In this document: positions 14,078 to 22,898 of the stretch, piece after piece
Numbering within the stretch: the stretch's first letter is position 1
How the letters are laid out: each line of letters starts with the position of its first letter
Source of the DNA: an uncultured Oscillibacter sp.
Lineage (GTDB): Bacteria; Bacillota; Clostridia; Oscillospirales; Oscillospiraceae
NCBI GenBank assembly: GCA_900544615.1
Contig: UQVS01000009.1
Span: 1-64,000, forward strand
Length of the DNA: 64,000 nucleotides
Direction: 5' to 3'
Notes under the pieces: model-generated
What the model saw: the letters and a program-made list of their open reading frames with translations, nothing else
Told to the model about the DNA's origin: nothing
The model's database searches: none
Made by a program: the position numbers and the translations under genes

Positions 14078-15438
14078 ATGACCGAAGAAAACTACAATTA
14101 TCGCACAGTCAAACCCTGCTTCGCAATCAATTCCCCGGCAAAGGAAAGTTAAAAATCCCTGTCATTCCCAAGTTTCAAGAGAACTCCGGAGACTTTGATG
14201 ATCTTCTGTTGATCGGTTTTGACAAAACTCATCCGGAGGATCAGAATCATCTTGACCGTATGGTTCATTTCTTCCTGTATGACTATCGTTTTGAACGAGT
14301 CTGGAAGAATCCGGACAGCGACATCGAAAAACTCTCCTGATACCGCGCGGTGCTGTCTCCGAATTTCAGCATGTATCTGGAAATGGCGCCTGTTATGCAG
14401 CTTTACAATGTGTTCCGCAACCGCTGGTGCGGCGCCTATTGGGCCTCCAAGGGAATCCGTGTTATTCCCACGGTAAACTGGGGTGATGAATCCACCTTTG
14501 ATTTCTGTTTTGAGGGGATCGAAAAAGGCAGCGTTGTTGCGGTCTCCACCTATATGGCATCTGAGCATGATAACCGCTGCGACCAGAAAGAATGGTTCAT
14601 GGCCGGCTATAATGAAATGCTTCGGCGTATTGAGCCGGAAAAAATCATCTGCTACAACACGCCGTTTCCTGAAATGCAGGGGAACATTGTGTATGTGGAC
14701 TATGAGCGCAGCTCGTGGAGATATATGAGCTATGAGAGAAATTACAAGGCAGAAGATCTCGACGCTTTCAAAATCGGCGAGACATATCGACCTGAATGTG
14801 ATACAATAGAGCCATACTTGATCGGCGGCACTTATAAGGGCGGCGGCAGCGCCTATGGCGGAGCATGGAAACCATCTAAGCCCGAAGACCATCGTTTGAT
14901 TGGAAAACCCGGAGAAATAAAAGTAACCTATGCCAAGGACGGCTCAAAAGTTGAGACGAAAATTGGAAGTGATGGTCGAGTTGTTGCGGAAAGACACCAT
15001 ACTACAGCCCCCAACCCCAAATTTCATTCGAACCCACACGACCATAAAATCAATTGGGAGTTTCCCAGAAAAGGAGTCCCTAATTTTGAGAAGCCACATA
15101 CGAATTACTGGAGCGATGAATATCCCAATGGAGCACCAGAGTTTAAGGCTTTTAGAGGTGCTGTTATGAAATATACGTTTAATTCTGCTGAAGAGAATTG
15201 CTTCAAAACCATATCTGATTTCAAAGAATGCATTATTCGCGGCGGAGAACCTGTCTTTTTCTGGAAAGGACTGCAATATGGCGTTTGTTTTTACGGAAAT
15301 AAGTACTGCATCGCACTTACAAATGGAGAGCAAGAGAAAATTTGTGATACACCCGATGATGTTCTGGACTATCTTGTGGGGGAAGATCGCTTGCGTGACA
15401 TTATTACCCAAGTAACAGTTCTGCACCGAAATGTTTAG
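14078..15438 (+). pseudogene. DUF4417-type gene, copy 2, N-terminus broken, different C-terminus
   Basis: It carries the same missing base (near 14120-14122) and the same in-frame TGA (14338-14340) as copy 1, so both lesions predate or were spread by the duplication. From 14350 it is open for 362 residues. The first ~155 are nearly the same as copy 1. After the linker GGTYKGGGSAYGG the tail differs (ETKIGSDGRVVAERHH, NPHDHKINWEFP, FKTISDFKECIIRGGEP) while following the same outline and ending alike (DRLRDIITQVTVL). Two divergent but open tails behind one identical damaged head point to cassette exchange or gene conversion. Confidence 0.8.
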
Positions 15439-15520
15439 AATAAATACCTCTTGCCGACTGCCAGCAAACCGTTGATATATCTGTGTTTTCTGAAATCCTA
15501 TAATTACACTCGGACCAAGT

Positions 15521-15574
15521 AATGATAATCCGAACTACATTATCCAGGTGGGTAATGTGTTCGGATTTATCATT
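15521..15574 (+). promoter_or_regulatory. Long hairpin after the duplication
   Basis: AATGATAATCCGAAC (15521-15535) pairs with GTTCGGATTTATCATT (15559-15574), with an inner CATTA/TAATG stem. A U-rich but not T-run segment follows. It may be a processing or stability element, or a remnant of a further unit. Confidence 0.6.
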
Positions 15575-15598
15575 TCTATTGAAAATGTGCTTTAATGG

Positions 15599-15636
15599 GC
15601 AAGGGCGGGTTGATAAACTTGCCCTTGCTTTTTTTC
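15599..15636 (+). terminator. Rho-independent terminator
   Basis: GCAAGGGC (15599-15606) pairs with GCCCTTGC (15621-15628), followed by seven Ts. It ends transcription from the DUF4417 region. Confidence 0.85.
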
Positions 15637-15706
15637 TTTTTATTTGATATTTTATCCTTATCAGATAAATTCTGATTCATGGATTCTGATTTATGGAGAT
15701 TAAAAT

Positions 15707-15982
15707 ATGTGGTTAGTAATGGGTTTTGGTGCAATTATTTTTGCAATCCTAAATTTGGTTTGGACATCTAAACAGAAAAATTCAAAATGGTTTGGTTTCA
15801 TAAGTTTATCGTTGACAGCATTAACTGCATGCTCATTTTATTCGGATGCCGCTGTGCAAGTTGCCGCTGAAGATTGGGGGGCTCTTATGGATATACTGCC
15901 TTCTATGAGCAAAACGTTATGGATTTGCGTCATCCTATCTATTTTGGTAAATTCTATCACGCTTTTGGGAGATAGGAAGTAA
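15707..15982 (+). CDS. Small three-segment membrane protein
   Basis: The product has 91 residues. Hydrophobic stretches at ~1-18 (MWLVMGFGAIIFAILNLVW), ~28-46 and ~68-86 predict three membrane segments, with a charged linker (TSKQKNSKW) after the first. A GGAGA ribosome site lies ~7 nt before the ATG. Proteins of this kind recur as unnamed genes in Clostridia mobile elements; I know no function. It is the last gene before the chromosomal backbone, and a terminator follows. Confidence 0.7.
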   Translation: MWLVMGFGAIIFAILNLVWTSKQKNSKWFGFISLSLTALTACSFYSDAAVQVAAEDWGALMDILPSMSKTLWICVILSILVNSITLLGDRK

Positions 15983-16013
15983 TTCAATTTCAGCTTGTCG
16001 AGCCAATGATGAA

Positions 16014-16050
16014 GGGCGGGAGCATCGGTTAAGATGTTCCCGCCTTTGTT
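16014..16050 (+). terminator. Terminator after the small membrane protein
   Basis: GGCGGGA-GCATC pairs with GATGT-TCCCGCC around a 6-base loop, followed by TTTGTT. Probably also marks the end of the accessory gene block. Confidence 0.75.
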
Positions 16051-16424
16051 ATACCTTATTCTTTTGTTCGGCCTGCTGTTTTGCTTTCCGCTACCTTTGC
16101 TGAGCGACCGATCATATGGGCTTGAACCTGAAAGACTGTAAAATCGCTCAGAGGTGCCTTAAAACGCGAAATAGAGGGCGTTTTAGCAAAGCAACATTGC
16201 ATATCCACAGAGGGCAGCCCGAAAGGCCCCCATTTTTGCGTTTTCTTATGGTGCAGCACCAAGAGAAATCACACGCAGGGCGGCGGAGGTATAAGGGATA
16301 TCACACTATTCCTTCGGAGCGATTCTGCGAGCCAAGACAACGCAATTTAATTAACGCAGAAGACGGAATTATTTATAAAGATTTATGATGCACATGGAGA
16401 AAAGAGATTTTTTTGAAAATGTAC
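16051..16424. other. Gene-free junction between accessory region and backbone
   Basis: No credible gene. A frame of 90 residues on the + strand has no ribosome site and an unlikely composition. One hairpin (AAAACGC/GCGTTTT, about 16159-16182) is visible. This is where an element end or attachment site would be expected, but I cannot point to a core sequence from one end alone. Confidence 0.5.
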
Positions 16425-16453
16425 TTGAAAAGGGAAGAAAGCTATGGTAATAT
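16425..16453 (+). promoter_or_regulatory. secG promoter
   Basis: TTGAAA (16425-16430), 17-bp spacer, TAATAT (16448-16453). Confidence 0.75.
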
Positions 16454-16513
16454 AAGCTTCTGTAAGATGATTTTTTGCGCCTGCGCGCAAATGAATGTTC
16501 GGAGGTTGTCCCT

Positions 16514-16744
16514 ATGAAGATTGCGATTACGATTTTGCAGCTGCTGTGCGGCTTGGCTATCATCCTGATTGTCCTGCTTCAGTCCGGCAAGAGCGAGGGT
16601 CTGTCCGGCGCGATTGGCGGCGTTGCAGATTCTTTTCTGGCCAAGAACAAGGCAAAGACCATCGATGCCAAGCTGGCTCGCGCTACCAAGTGGTTTGGCG
16701 CAGTGTTCCTGATTCTGACGCTGATCCTGCTGATTATTGGCTGA
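16514..16744 (+). CDS. secG: Preprotein translocase subunit SecG
   Basis: A 76-residue membrane protein with two hydrophobic segments (residues ~3-22 and ~54-75) and the SecG signature between them (LLQSGKSEGLSGAIGG). It assists SecYE in protein export across the cytoplasmic membrane. The length is typical of Firmicutes SecG. The ATG at 16514 has GGAGG at 16501-16505 region (9 nt upstream). It has its own promoter and terminator, so it is monocistronic. Confidence 0.95.
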   Translation: MKIAITILQLLCGLAIILIVLLQSGKSEGLSGAIGGVADSFLAKNKAKTIDAKLARATKWFGAVFLILTLILLIIG

Positions 16745-16758
16745 TTGATTTGTGCGGA

Positions 16759-16793
16759 AAGCACCGGGTATTTGCTTACCCGGTGCTTTTTTA
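16759..16793 (+). terminator. secG terminator
   Basis: AGCACCGGGTA-TTTGC-TACCCGGTGCT stem followed by a T-run. Confidence 0.92.
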
Positions 16794-16874
16794 TACCGGA
16801 GAACAGGAGACGGGAAATTTGCCCAAGGCGGTACGCAAAAAAATGAAGCCGTTCGGATGAAAAGCACCGGAGAA

Positions 16875-16892
16875 ATGTTACCGTTTGGTAGC
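16875..16892. promoter_or_regulatory. Possible operator before the XRE gene
   Basis: TGTTACC-GTTT-GGTAGCA is an inverted repeat with one mismatch, located 20 bp before the XRE start. A role as autoregulatory operator is a guess. Confidence 0.35.
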
Positions 16893-16911
16893 ATGATCGA
16901 GAGGTGATACG

Positions 16912-17133
16912 ATGTTCTTTCAACGGCTTGAAGATTTACGCGTCGATCATGATAAGTCGCAGATTGAAATAGCGGCGTACCTGAATATGAACCGGAACGT
17001 ATACTGGCGTTATGAAAAGGGAGTCCGGGAAATACCGGCATGGGCAGTCATTAAGCTGGCGGACTACTACCACGTCAGCACCGACTACCTGCTGGGGCGG
17101 ACGGACCGGCCGGAGCCGTATTCTGCAAAATGA
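16912..17133 (+). CDS. XRE-family HTH regulator, small
   Basis: The product has 73 residues, essentially a single Cro/C1-type helix-turn-helix (LRVDHDKSQIEIAAYLNMNR, then YWRYEKGVREIP) plus the tail LADYYHVSTDYLLGRTD typical of this group. The ATG at 16912 has GAGAGGTG upstream. The stop overlaps the ComEC start (ATGA), so the two are translated together. It may regulate comEC or simply be a stand-alone regulator of this widespread type. Confidence 0.9.
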   Translation: MFFQRLEDLRVDHDKSQIEIAAYLNMNRNVYWRYEKGVREIPAWAVIKLADYYHVSTDYLLGRTDRPEPYSAK

Positions 17134-19373
17134 GAAAGCTGGCCCTGTTTTGCGGCGGCTTTGCCGCCGGGATCTTTCTGGCGCAATACGCCCTGCCGGA
17201 CGGCTGGCTGCTGCCCGGCGGTCTGGTATGTCTGGGCGCAGGCGTTTGGGCGCTGCTTCTGCCGCCGGACTGGCGGAGACGGATGGTGCTGTGTCTGGTT
17301 GGCGCGGCGCTGGCTCTGGGATGGGACTGGCTGTATCTGCGGCAGGTCAGCGCACCGATGGAAGTGCTGGTTGGCAGCCGCCAGACGCTGACCATGACGC
17401 TGGCGGAGTATCCTGCGGAAACATCCTTCGGCGCAAAAGTCACCGTACAGGCGGAGGAGCTGCCGGGAAAGCTGGCTTATTACGGAGATTCCACTCTTTT
17501 GCAGCTGACGCCCGGCCAGCGGATCACGGACGATGTGTACCTGCAAAGCGCCTCACGCATCCGGGACGATGACGTGGCGGTGTTCAACTCCAAGGGCGTA
17601 TTCCTGCTGGCCTACAGCCGGGGAACGCCTGCTTTCGGCAGGGGAGACCCGGAGGCAGTTCGCTGGTGGCCTGTCCGGCTGGGCCATAGGATGCAGGCGC
17701 AGATCCGCACGCTGTTTTCAGGGAATGATGCCGGGTTTCTGCTGGCGCTGCTGACAGGCAGAAAAGGGGAGCTGTCCGCTCAGGCGGACGTGGATCTCTC
17801 CGAGGCTGGTGTCTACCACATTCTGGCGGTCAGCGGGATGCACTGCGCCTATCTGCTGGCGCTGGTGGAGTTCCTGACGGGGAAGCACCGGCGGCGTCTG
17901 ACGGCAGCGGTGTCCATTCCCATTCTGATATTTTACGCACTGCTCACCGGGGCGTCCCCCTCTGTGGTGCGGGCCTGCGTCATGCTGAGCCTGCTGACGG
18001 CGGCGCCCCTGTTCCGGCGGGAAAGCGACCCACCCACAGCACTGCTGACTGCGCTGTTCCTGATTCTGGCCGCCAATCCCTTTGCGGCAAAGTCCGTCAG
18101 TCTCCAGCTGTCTTTCGGGGCGGTGACGGGGCTGCTGTGGCTGTCGCCCAAAGTCTATCAGGGCCTCATGGGGACAAAAAAGAAACACGGCAGGCTCACT
18201 GCCGCTACGGCGGCCAGCGTTTCTGCTACGACAGGGTGTCTGGCCCTGACAGCGCCTGTCAGTGCATATTATTTCGGCTGCTTTGCACTGGTTGGCTTTC
18301 TCAGCAACCTGCTGTGCCTGTGGGCGGTGGGGATCGTATTCGCCGGCGGGCTGCTGGCGGTGCTGCTGAGCTTTGCGTGGCTTCCGCTGGGGATGCTGGT
18401 CGGCCTTGTGCCGCGGCTGTTCATCCGCTATATTCTGGCAGTGTGTCACGCTCTGGCGGCTCTGCCGTATCACGGCGTCTATTTCTGCAATCCGTACCTG
18501 AAGTGGTGGATGGCATTTCTGTATCTCCTGTTTGCTGCTGCGTGGCTGATGAAGCCCAAGGGGCGGCGGAAGTACGCAGTGGCTGCGGCGGCGGGCGTTC
18601 TGACGCTGGCGGTAACGGTATGGGCCGGTACCGCCCGGTTCCACCACCGGCTGGATGTTGCGGCGGTGGACGTAGGGCAGGGGCAGAGTGTGATTCTCAA
18701 GTCCGGGACGGACTTTGCCGTGGTGGACTGCGGCAGCGGAAACAGCTGGCGGGATGCCGGATGTGACACGGCAGACCAGCTGCTGACCATGGGATGCCGG
18801 TCTGTGGAGCGGGTGATTCTCACCCATTTTGACGATGACCACATCAATGGCGTGGAGCATCTGCTGGCCCGGATCAACGTGGAAATGCTGACGGTGCCGG
18901 AGGAGACGGAAAACGATACGGAACGCCGGGAGATCCTGCGTCTGGCGGAGCAATACGGCGTCGCCGTGGAGACGGTGACGGAGAAAACGGTTCTGTCTTT
19001 CGGCGGCGGGGAACTGACGATTTTTCCGCCCCTGGGCGCAGGCGGCAGCAACGAACTGGGCCTGACCATTCTGGCTGCGGCAGGGGAGAGGACGTTCCTC
19101 ATTACCGGCGATATGGAACGGGCCACGGAGAAGAAACTGTTGGATACCTACAGCCTGCCGGACGTGGATGTGCTGATGGCAGGGCATCACGGTTCCCGTG
19201 ATTCGACCTCTGGAGAACTGCTGGAAGCAGTGACACCGGAGACGGTCGTTATCAGTGTGGGCAGCAATTCCTACGGCCACCCGGCGGAGGATACCTTGCA
19301 GCGGCTGGCGCGGGCGGGCTGCCGCGTCTATCGAACAGACCATCACGGCACAGTCTATATCTCATTTGATTAG
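17130..19373 (+). CDS. comEC: ComEC/Rec2 DNA-uptake channel
   Basis: A 747-residue polytopic membrane protein. An N-terminal membrane part (residues ~1-50) and OB-like DUF4131 region come first. The Competence domain follows with many hydrophobic helices (~200-480), including the VYHILAVSGMHCAYLLALV signature. A C-terminal metallo-beta-lactamase domain (~505-747) carries HFDDDHINGVEHLL and GHHGSRDST. ComEC passes single-stranded DNA into the cell during natural transformation. The gene is complete. No ComEA or other competence genes are adjacent. It overlaps the XRE gene by four bases and is followed closely by holA, as in many Firmicutes. Confidence 0.95.
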   Translation: MRKLALFCGGFAAGIFLAQYALPDGWLLPGGLVCLGAGVWALLLPPDWRRRMVLCLVGAALALGWDWLYLRQVSAPMEVLVGSRQTLTMTLAEYPAETSFGAKVTVQAEELPGKLAYYGDSTLLQLTPGQRITDDVYLQSASRIRDDDVAVFNSKGVFLLAYSRGTPAFGRGDPEAVRWWPVRLGHRMQAQIRTLFSGNDAGFLLALLTGRKGELSAQADVDLSEAGVYHILAVSGMHCAYLLALVEFLTGKHRRRLTAAVSIPILIFYALLTGASPSVVRACVMLSLLTAAPLFRRESDPPTALLTALFLILAANPFAAKSVSLQLSFGAVTGLLWLSPKVYQGLMGTKKKHGRLTAATAASVSATTGCLALTAPVSAYYFGCFALVGFLSNLLCLWAVGIVFAGGLLAVLLSFAWLPLGMLVGLVPRLFIRYILAVCHALAALPYHGVYFCNPYLKWWMAFLYLLFAAAWLMKPKGRRKYAVAAAAGVLTLAVTVWAGTARFHHRLDVAAVDVGQGQSVILKSGTDFAVVDCGSGNSWRDAGCDTADQLLTMGCRSVERVILTHFDDDHINGVEHLLARINVEMLTVPEETENDTERREILRLAEQYGVAVETVTEKTVLSFGGGELTIFPPLGAGGSNELGLTILAAAGERTFLITGDMERATEKKLLDTYSLPDVDVLMAGHHGSRDSTSGELLEAVTPETVVISVGSNSYGHPAEDTLQRLARAGCRVYRTDHHGTVYISFD

Positions 19374-19382
19374 GAGCGCATC

Positions 19383-20438
19383 ATGGCATATGCGAAAAAG
19401 GCGTCGAAAAACGAAGCCTATCAAAAACTGAAAACCGACTTGAAAGAGGGTAATCCCCTTGGAAACGCCTACCTGTTTTACGGGGAGGAGAGCTACCTCC
19501 GGGAGTACTATCTGGGGGAGATCAAAAAGAAGCTGATCCCCGCCGGATTTGAGGAGTTCAACTACCATGTGCTGGAGGGCAAGGATCTGACGGCCCAGAG
19601 CCTGACGGAGATGGCGGAGACCATGCCCATGATGGCAGAGCGGACGCTGATCGTGGTGACGGACTGGGACATCTACAAGCTGAACGAGGATCAGCGGGAG
19701 CGGCTGATCGCCCTGCTGGCTGATCTGCCGGAGTATTGCTGCATCGTGTTTGTATACGACACGGTGGCCTACAAGCAGAACAAGACCCTGAAAAAGCTCT
19801 GCAAGGCCATGGACGCCCATGTGACGCCCGTTGAGTTCAAGGCGCAGGACACCTCGGATCTCACGGCGTGGATTGCACGGCGGTTCAAGGCCCTGGGCAA
19901 GCAGATCGACCGTCAGACGGCAGAGTATCTCATTTTCCTCTGCGGCGGACTGATGACCGGGCTTTCTCAGGAAATTGCCAAGATCGGCGCTTACGCCAAG
20001 GGGGATACCATCACCCAGAAGGATATTGACGCGGTGGCGGACCCGGTGCTGTCGGCGGAGATCTTCAAGATGACGGATGCGGTGTCCCAGGGCGATTATA
20101 ACAGGGCCGCCGCCATTCTGGGAGACCTGCTGAAAATGCAGGAAGAGCCGATTGTGATTCTGGCGGCGCTGGGAAGCCAGCTGCGGCGGCTGTACACCGC
20201 CCGGATGGCCATTGACAGCGGCAAGGACAAGTACTGGCTCATGGAGCTGTGGGAGATGCGGTCGGACTACCCGGCAAAGCTGCTTTTGCAGTCTGCAAAG
20301 CGGGTCAGCGCCCAGTGGTGCGGCGATGCGGTGAAAATGTGTCAGGTGGTGGATCTGCGGATGAAGAGCCAGCGGGGGGCAGACCCGGCGGAGGAGCTGA
20401 AGCTGCTGCTGGCCCGGTTAGGAGCGGCCCGGAAATGA
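19383..20438 (+). CDS. holA: DNA polymerase III subunit delta
   Basis: The product has 351 residues. It shows the delta-subunit pattern: YLFYGEESYLREYYLGEIKK near the N-terminus, the ETMPMMAERTLIVV segment, and a helical C-terminal domain (ILAALGSQLRRLYTARMA). It opens the beta clamp within the clamp-loader complex. It lies 9 nt after comEC, the usual Firmicutes order comEC-holA, and overlaps the RNase M5 gene by ATGA. Confidence 0.94.
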   Translation: MAYAKKASKNEAYQKLKTDLKEGNPLGNAYLFYGEESYLREYYLGEIKKKLIPAGFEEFNYHVLEGKDLTAQSLTEMAETMPMMAERTLIVVTDWDIYKLNEDQRERLIALLADLPEYCCIVFVYDTVAYKQNKTLKKLCKAMDAHVTPVEFKAQDTSDLTAWIARRFKALGKQIDRQTAEYLIFLCGGLMTGLSQEIAKIGAYAKGDTITQKDIDAVADPVLSAEIFKMTDAVSQGDYNRAAAILGDLLKMQEEPIVILAALGSQLRRLYTARMAIDSGKDKYWLMELWEMRSDYPAKLLLQSAKRVSAQWCGDAVKMCQVVDLRMKSQRGADPAEELKLLLARLGAARK

Positions 20439-21031
20439 GAAAGATCAGGGAAGTCATTGTGGTGGAAGGCCGCTACGACAAAAATACCCTGTCCCAGATC
20501 GTGGACGCCACGGTGGTGACGCTGGGGGGCTTTGCCGTGTTCAACGACAGGGAGAAGGTGGCCTTTCTCCGGCGGCTGGCGGAGGAGCGGGGGCTCATCG
20601 TCCTGACGGACAGCGACGGGGCGGGCTTCGTCATCCGCAACCATCTGAAGGGGGCGCTGCCCCGCGACAAGGTGAAGCAGGCCTACATCCCGGATATCCG
20701 CGGCAAAGAGAAGCGGAAGCGCGCTCCAGGCAAGGAGGGCAAGCTGGGAGTGGAGGGCATGAAGCCGGACGTGATTCTGGAAGCGCTCCGCCGGGCGGGG
20801 GTGACCTTTCTGGACGAGGAAACAGCGCCGCAGGCGGAAAAAACGCCCATCACCAAGGCAGACCTCATGGAATGGGGACTGGCCGGGGGAGAGGGCAGCA
20901 GCCAGCGGCGGCAGGCGCTGCTGCGGCGGCTGGATCTGCCGGAGCACCTGACGGCCAACGGGATGCTGGAAGCCCTGAATCTGCTGGTGAGCCGCGAAAA
21001 ATTGGAGGAACTGCTGGCGGATGACCGCTGA
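20435..21031 (+). CDS. rnmV: Ribonuclease M5
   Basis: A 198-residue Toprim-fold nuclease that matures 5S rRNA. The Toprim motifs VVEGRYDK (Glu10) and LTDSDGAG are clear, as is the family's IPDIRGKEKRKRAPGKEGKL segment and GVEG. The ATG at 20435 overlaps the holA stop. A longer frame read through the end of holA is not the real start. Confidence 0.93.
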   Translation: MRKIREVIVVEGRYDKNTLSQIVDATVVTLGGFAVFNDREKVAFLRRLAEERGLIVLTDSDGAGFVIRNHLKGALPRDKVKQAYIPDIRGKEKRKRAPGKEGKLGVEGMKPDVILEALRRAGVTFLDEETAPQAEKTPITKADLMEWGLAGGEGSSQRRQALLRRLDLPEHLTANGMLEALNLLVSREKLEELLADDR

Positions 21032-21097
21032 GCAGTGCGGGAAAGCGGCACAGATCGGATGGTTCAGCGAATCCTCTTGTTAAATAGATCAATGAAA

Positions 21098-21136
21098 CCG
21101 CACAGTTCACTCACGAAGCGAACTGTGCGGCTTTTC
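21098..21136 (+). terminator. Terminator after rnmV
   Basis: CCGCACAGTTC (21098-21108) pairs with GAACTGTGCGG (21120-21130), followed by CTTTTC. Confidence 0.8.
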
Positions 21137-21233
21137 GCTCGTAAGGGCTGCAACTGCGGGAAAGCGGCTGACTGCAAATCGAAAACTGAACGGTTCGCAG
21201 AACTGCACTTTTTGACGTGAGGGGGAATAACGG

Positions 21234-21262
21234 TTGAAGCAAATGGAAATGTTTGCTATAAT
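21234..21262 (+). promoter_or_regulatory. cls promoter
   Basis: TTGAAG (21234-21239), 17-bp spacer, TATAAT (21257-21262). Confidence 0.75.
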
Positions 21263-21316
21263 ATTTCAAAGAATCTTCTTGATGCAAAGAAATTGTTAAA
21301 ATCTGGAGGCGACAGC

Positions 21317-22879
21317 ATGGGCAGAATGTCCCATAGAAATCATGAACGGACAGAGCGGCGGATCTCCGCCGCGACCAGTTTGCTGATGTGCGCCCTGACG
21401 GTGCTGGCGCAGATCGCGGTGACACTGCTGCTGGTGCATTTTCTGAAAGAGAAAGCCAGCTTCGTATATGCGCTCTTGCAGCTCATCGGCGTTGTGGTGG
21501 CAATCCGGGTCTATCAACGTACCGGCAGCCCCTCCTATAAGCTGAGCTGGATGTGCCTGCTGCTGATTTTGCCGGTATCCGGCATGATCCTCTTCTGCCT
21601 CTGGGGCGGGACGCATCAGGCCAAGAAGCAGAGCTTGAAGCCTGTTCCGCCGATCCCGCAGCGGGAGAGCGTGAAGATGCTCAGCGGCATGAATCATGCG
21701 GCGCTGACCCGCCGCAGCCCTACGTGGGGACGACTGTCGGCCTATCTTCAGAAGCGGGAATTCTGGCTTTACCGAAATACCAACGCCGCCTATTTTGAGG
21801 AGGGCGAGGCGTTCTTTCAGGATCTCGTGCAGCATCTGAAGCAGGCGGAAACCTATATTTTTATGGAGTATTACATTCTGGCGGAAGGCTCTGTCTGGGA
21901 TGAGATCTTCGCCGCTCTGCGGGAACGGGCCGCAGCCGGGGTGGAGATCCACCTGATTGTAGACGACTTCGGCACGCTGACCCGCCTTTCCGACGAGACG
22001 CTGCAAACCATAAGGGATGCCGGTATCGAGGTGGAGATTTTCAATCCTGTCCATCGGTATATCAGCCGCCTTTACTTCAACTATCGGGACCATCGGAAGA
22101 TCACGGTCATTGACGGGGATACGGCTTATACCGGCGGCATCAACATCGGCGACGAGTACGCCAACCGCGTGGAGCGCTTCGGCCATTGGAAGGACAGCGG
22201 GATCCGGCTGGAGGGCGACGGGGCATGGGGCTTTGCCGCACAGTTTATGCAGATGTGGAAAATGCTGGGGCGCAGCTTTCCAAATGAGGACGATTACTAC
22301 CGGTCCCGTCGGGAAGCGCCGGCGGCGGAGGGCTTCTGCCAGCCCTTTGAGGACGGCCCTCTGAATAACCCGGATAACCCGGCGGAAGCCGCCTATTTGC
22401 AGATGATCGCCTCTGCCAAGCGGATGCTCTACATCACAACGCCTTACTATGCGGTGGAGGAATCCATTCAGGAGGCGCTGTGCATTGCCGCAGATGCCGG
22501 GGTGGATGTACGGCTGATGATCCCGGCGATTCCTGATAAAAAGTTCGTCTATATGGTGGCAGAGACCTATTGGGGCGATCTCCTGCGCCACGGCGTGAAG
22601 ATCTATAAGTACACGCCCGGCTTCCTCCATGCCAAGAGCGTTATGGCAGACCGGGAGGCGGCGCTGATCGGCAGCACCAATATGGATTACCGCAGCTTTC
22701 AGCTGCATTATGAGAACGCGGTACTGCTTTACCATATGCCGGTGATCGAGGATCTGCTGGAGGACATGGACGCCATTATGGACGCCAGCCAGCCGTATAC
22801 GCTGGAGGAGTGGGAAAAGCGGCCGTGGCTGCGGCGGATGGCTGCGTCGATTTTAAAATTGGGAGCCATCTGGCTGTGA
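21317..22879 (+). CDS. cls: Cardiolipin synthase
   Basis: A 520-residue phospholipase D-family membrane enzyme that joins phosphatidylglycerols to cardiolipin. Two N-terminal membrane segments (~18-42 and ~48-95 with a break) precede a Nuclease_N-type part and two HKD motifs. The first is HRKITVIDGDTAYTGG with H259; the second is HAKSVMADREAALIGS with H438. The ATG at 21317 has GGAGG 9 nt upstream and was preferred over an upstream TTG-type start. It has its own promoter. Confidence 0.94.
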   Translation: MGRMSHRNHERTERRISAATSLLMCALTVLAQIAVTLLLVHFLKEKASFVYALLQLIGVVVAIRVYQRTGSPSYKLSWMCLLLILPVSGMILFCLWGGTHQAKKQSLKPVPPIPQRESVKMLSGMNHAALTRRSPTWGRLSAYLQKREFWLYRNTNAAYFEEGEAFFQDLVQHLKQAETYIFMEYYILAEGSVWDEIFAALRERAAAGVEIHLIVDDFGTLTRLSDETLQTIRDAGIEVEIFNPVHRYISRLYFNYRDHRKITVIDGDTAYTGGINIGDEYANRVERFGHWKDSGIRLEGDGAWGFAAQFMQMWKMLGRSFPNEDDYYRSRREAPAAEGFCQPFEDGPLNNPDNPAEAAYLQMIASAKRMLYITTPYYAVEESIQEALCIAADAGVDVRLMIPAIPDKKFVYMVAETYWGDLLRHGVKIYKYTPGFLHAKSVMADREAALIGSTNMDYRSFQLHYENAVLLYHMPVIEDLLEDMDAIMDASQPYTLEEWEKRPWLRRMAASILKLGAIWL

Positions 22880-22898
22880 TAAGAGAGGATCGGAAACG

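Larger units (their letters stand above)
13939..15517. repeat. Tandem duplication unit 2
   Basis: Second copy of the unit starting at 12365. It shares the hairpin, promoter, both N-terminal lesions and the 3' flank of copy 1. The C-terminal coding part (about 14870-15400) has diverged from copy 1 at most codons but keeps an open frame. Confidence 0.92.

Noticed and set aside
16116..16388. 90-codon + frame in the junction region
   Set aside because: No ribosome site, composition unlike a protein, and the region has no operon context.
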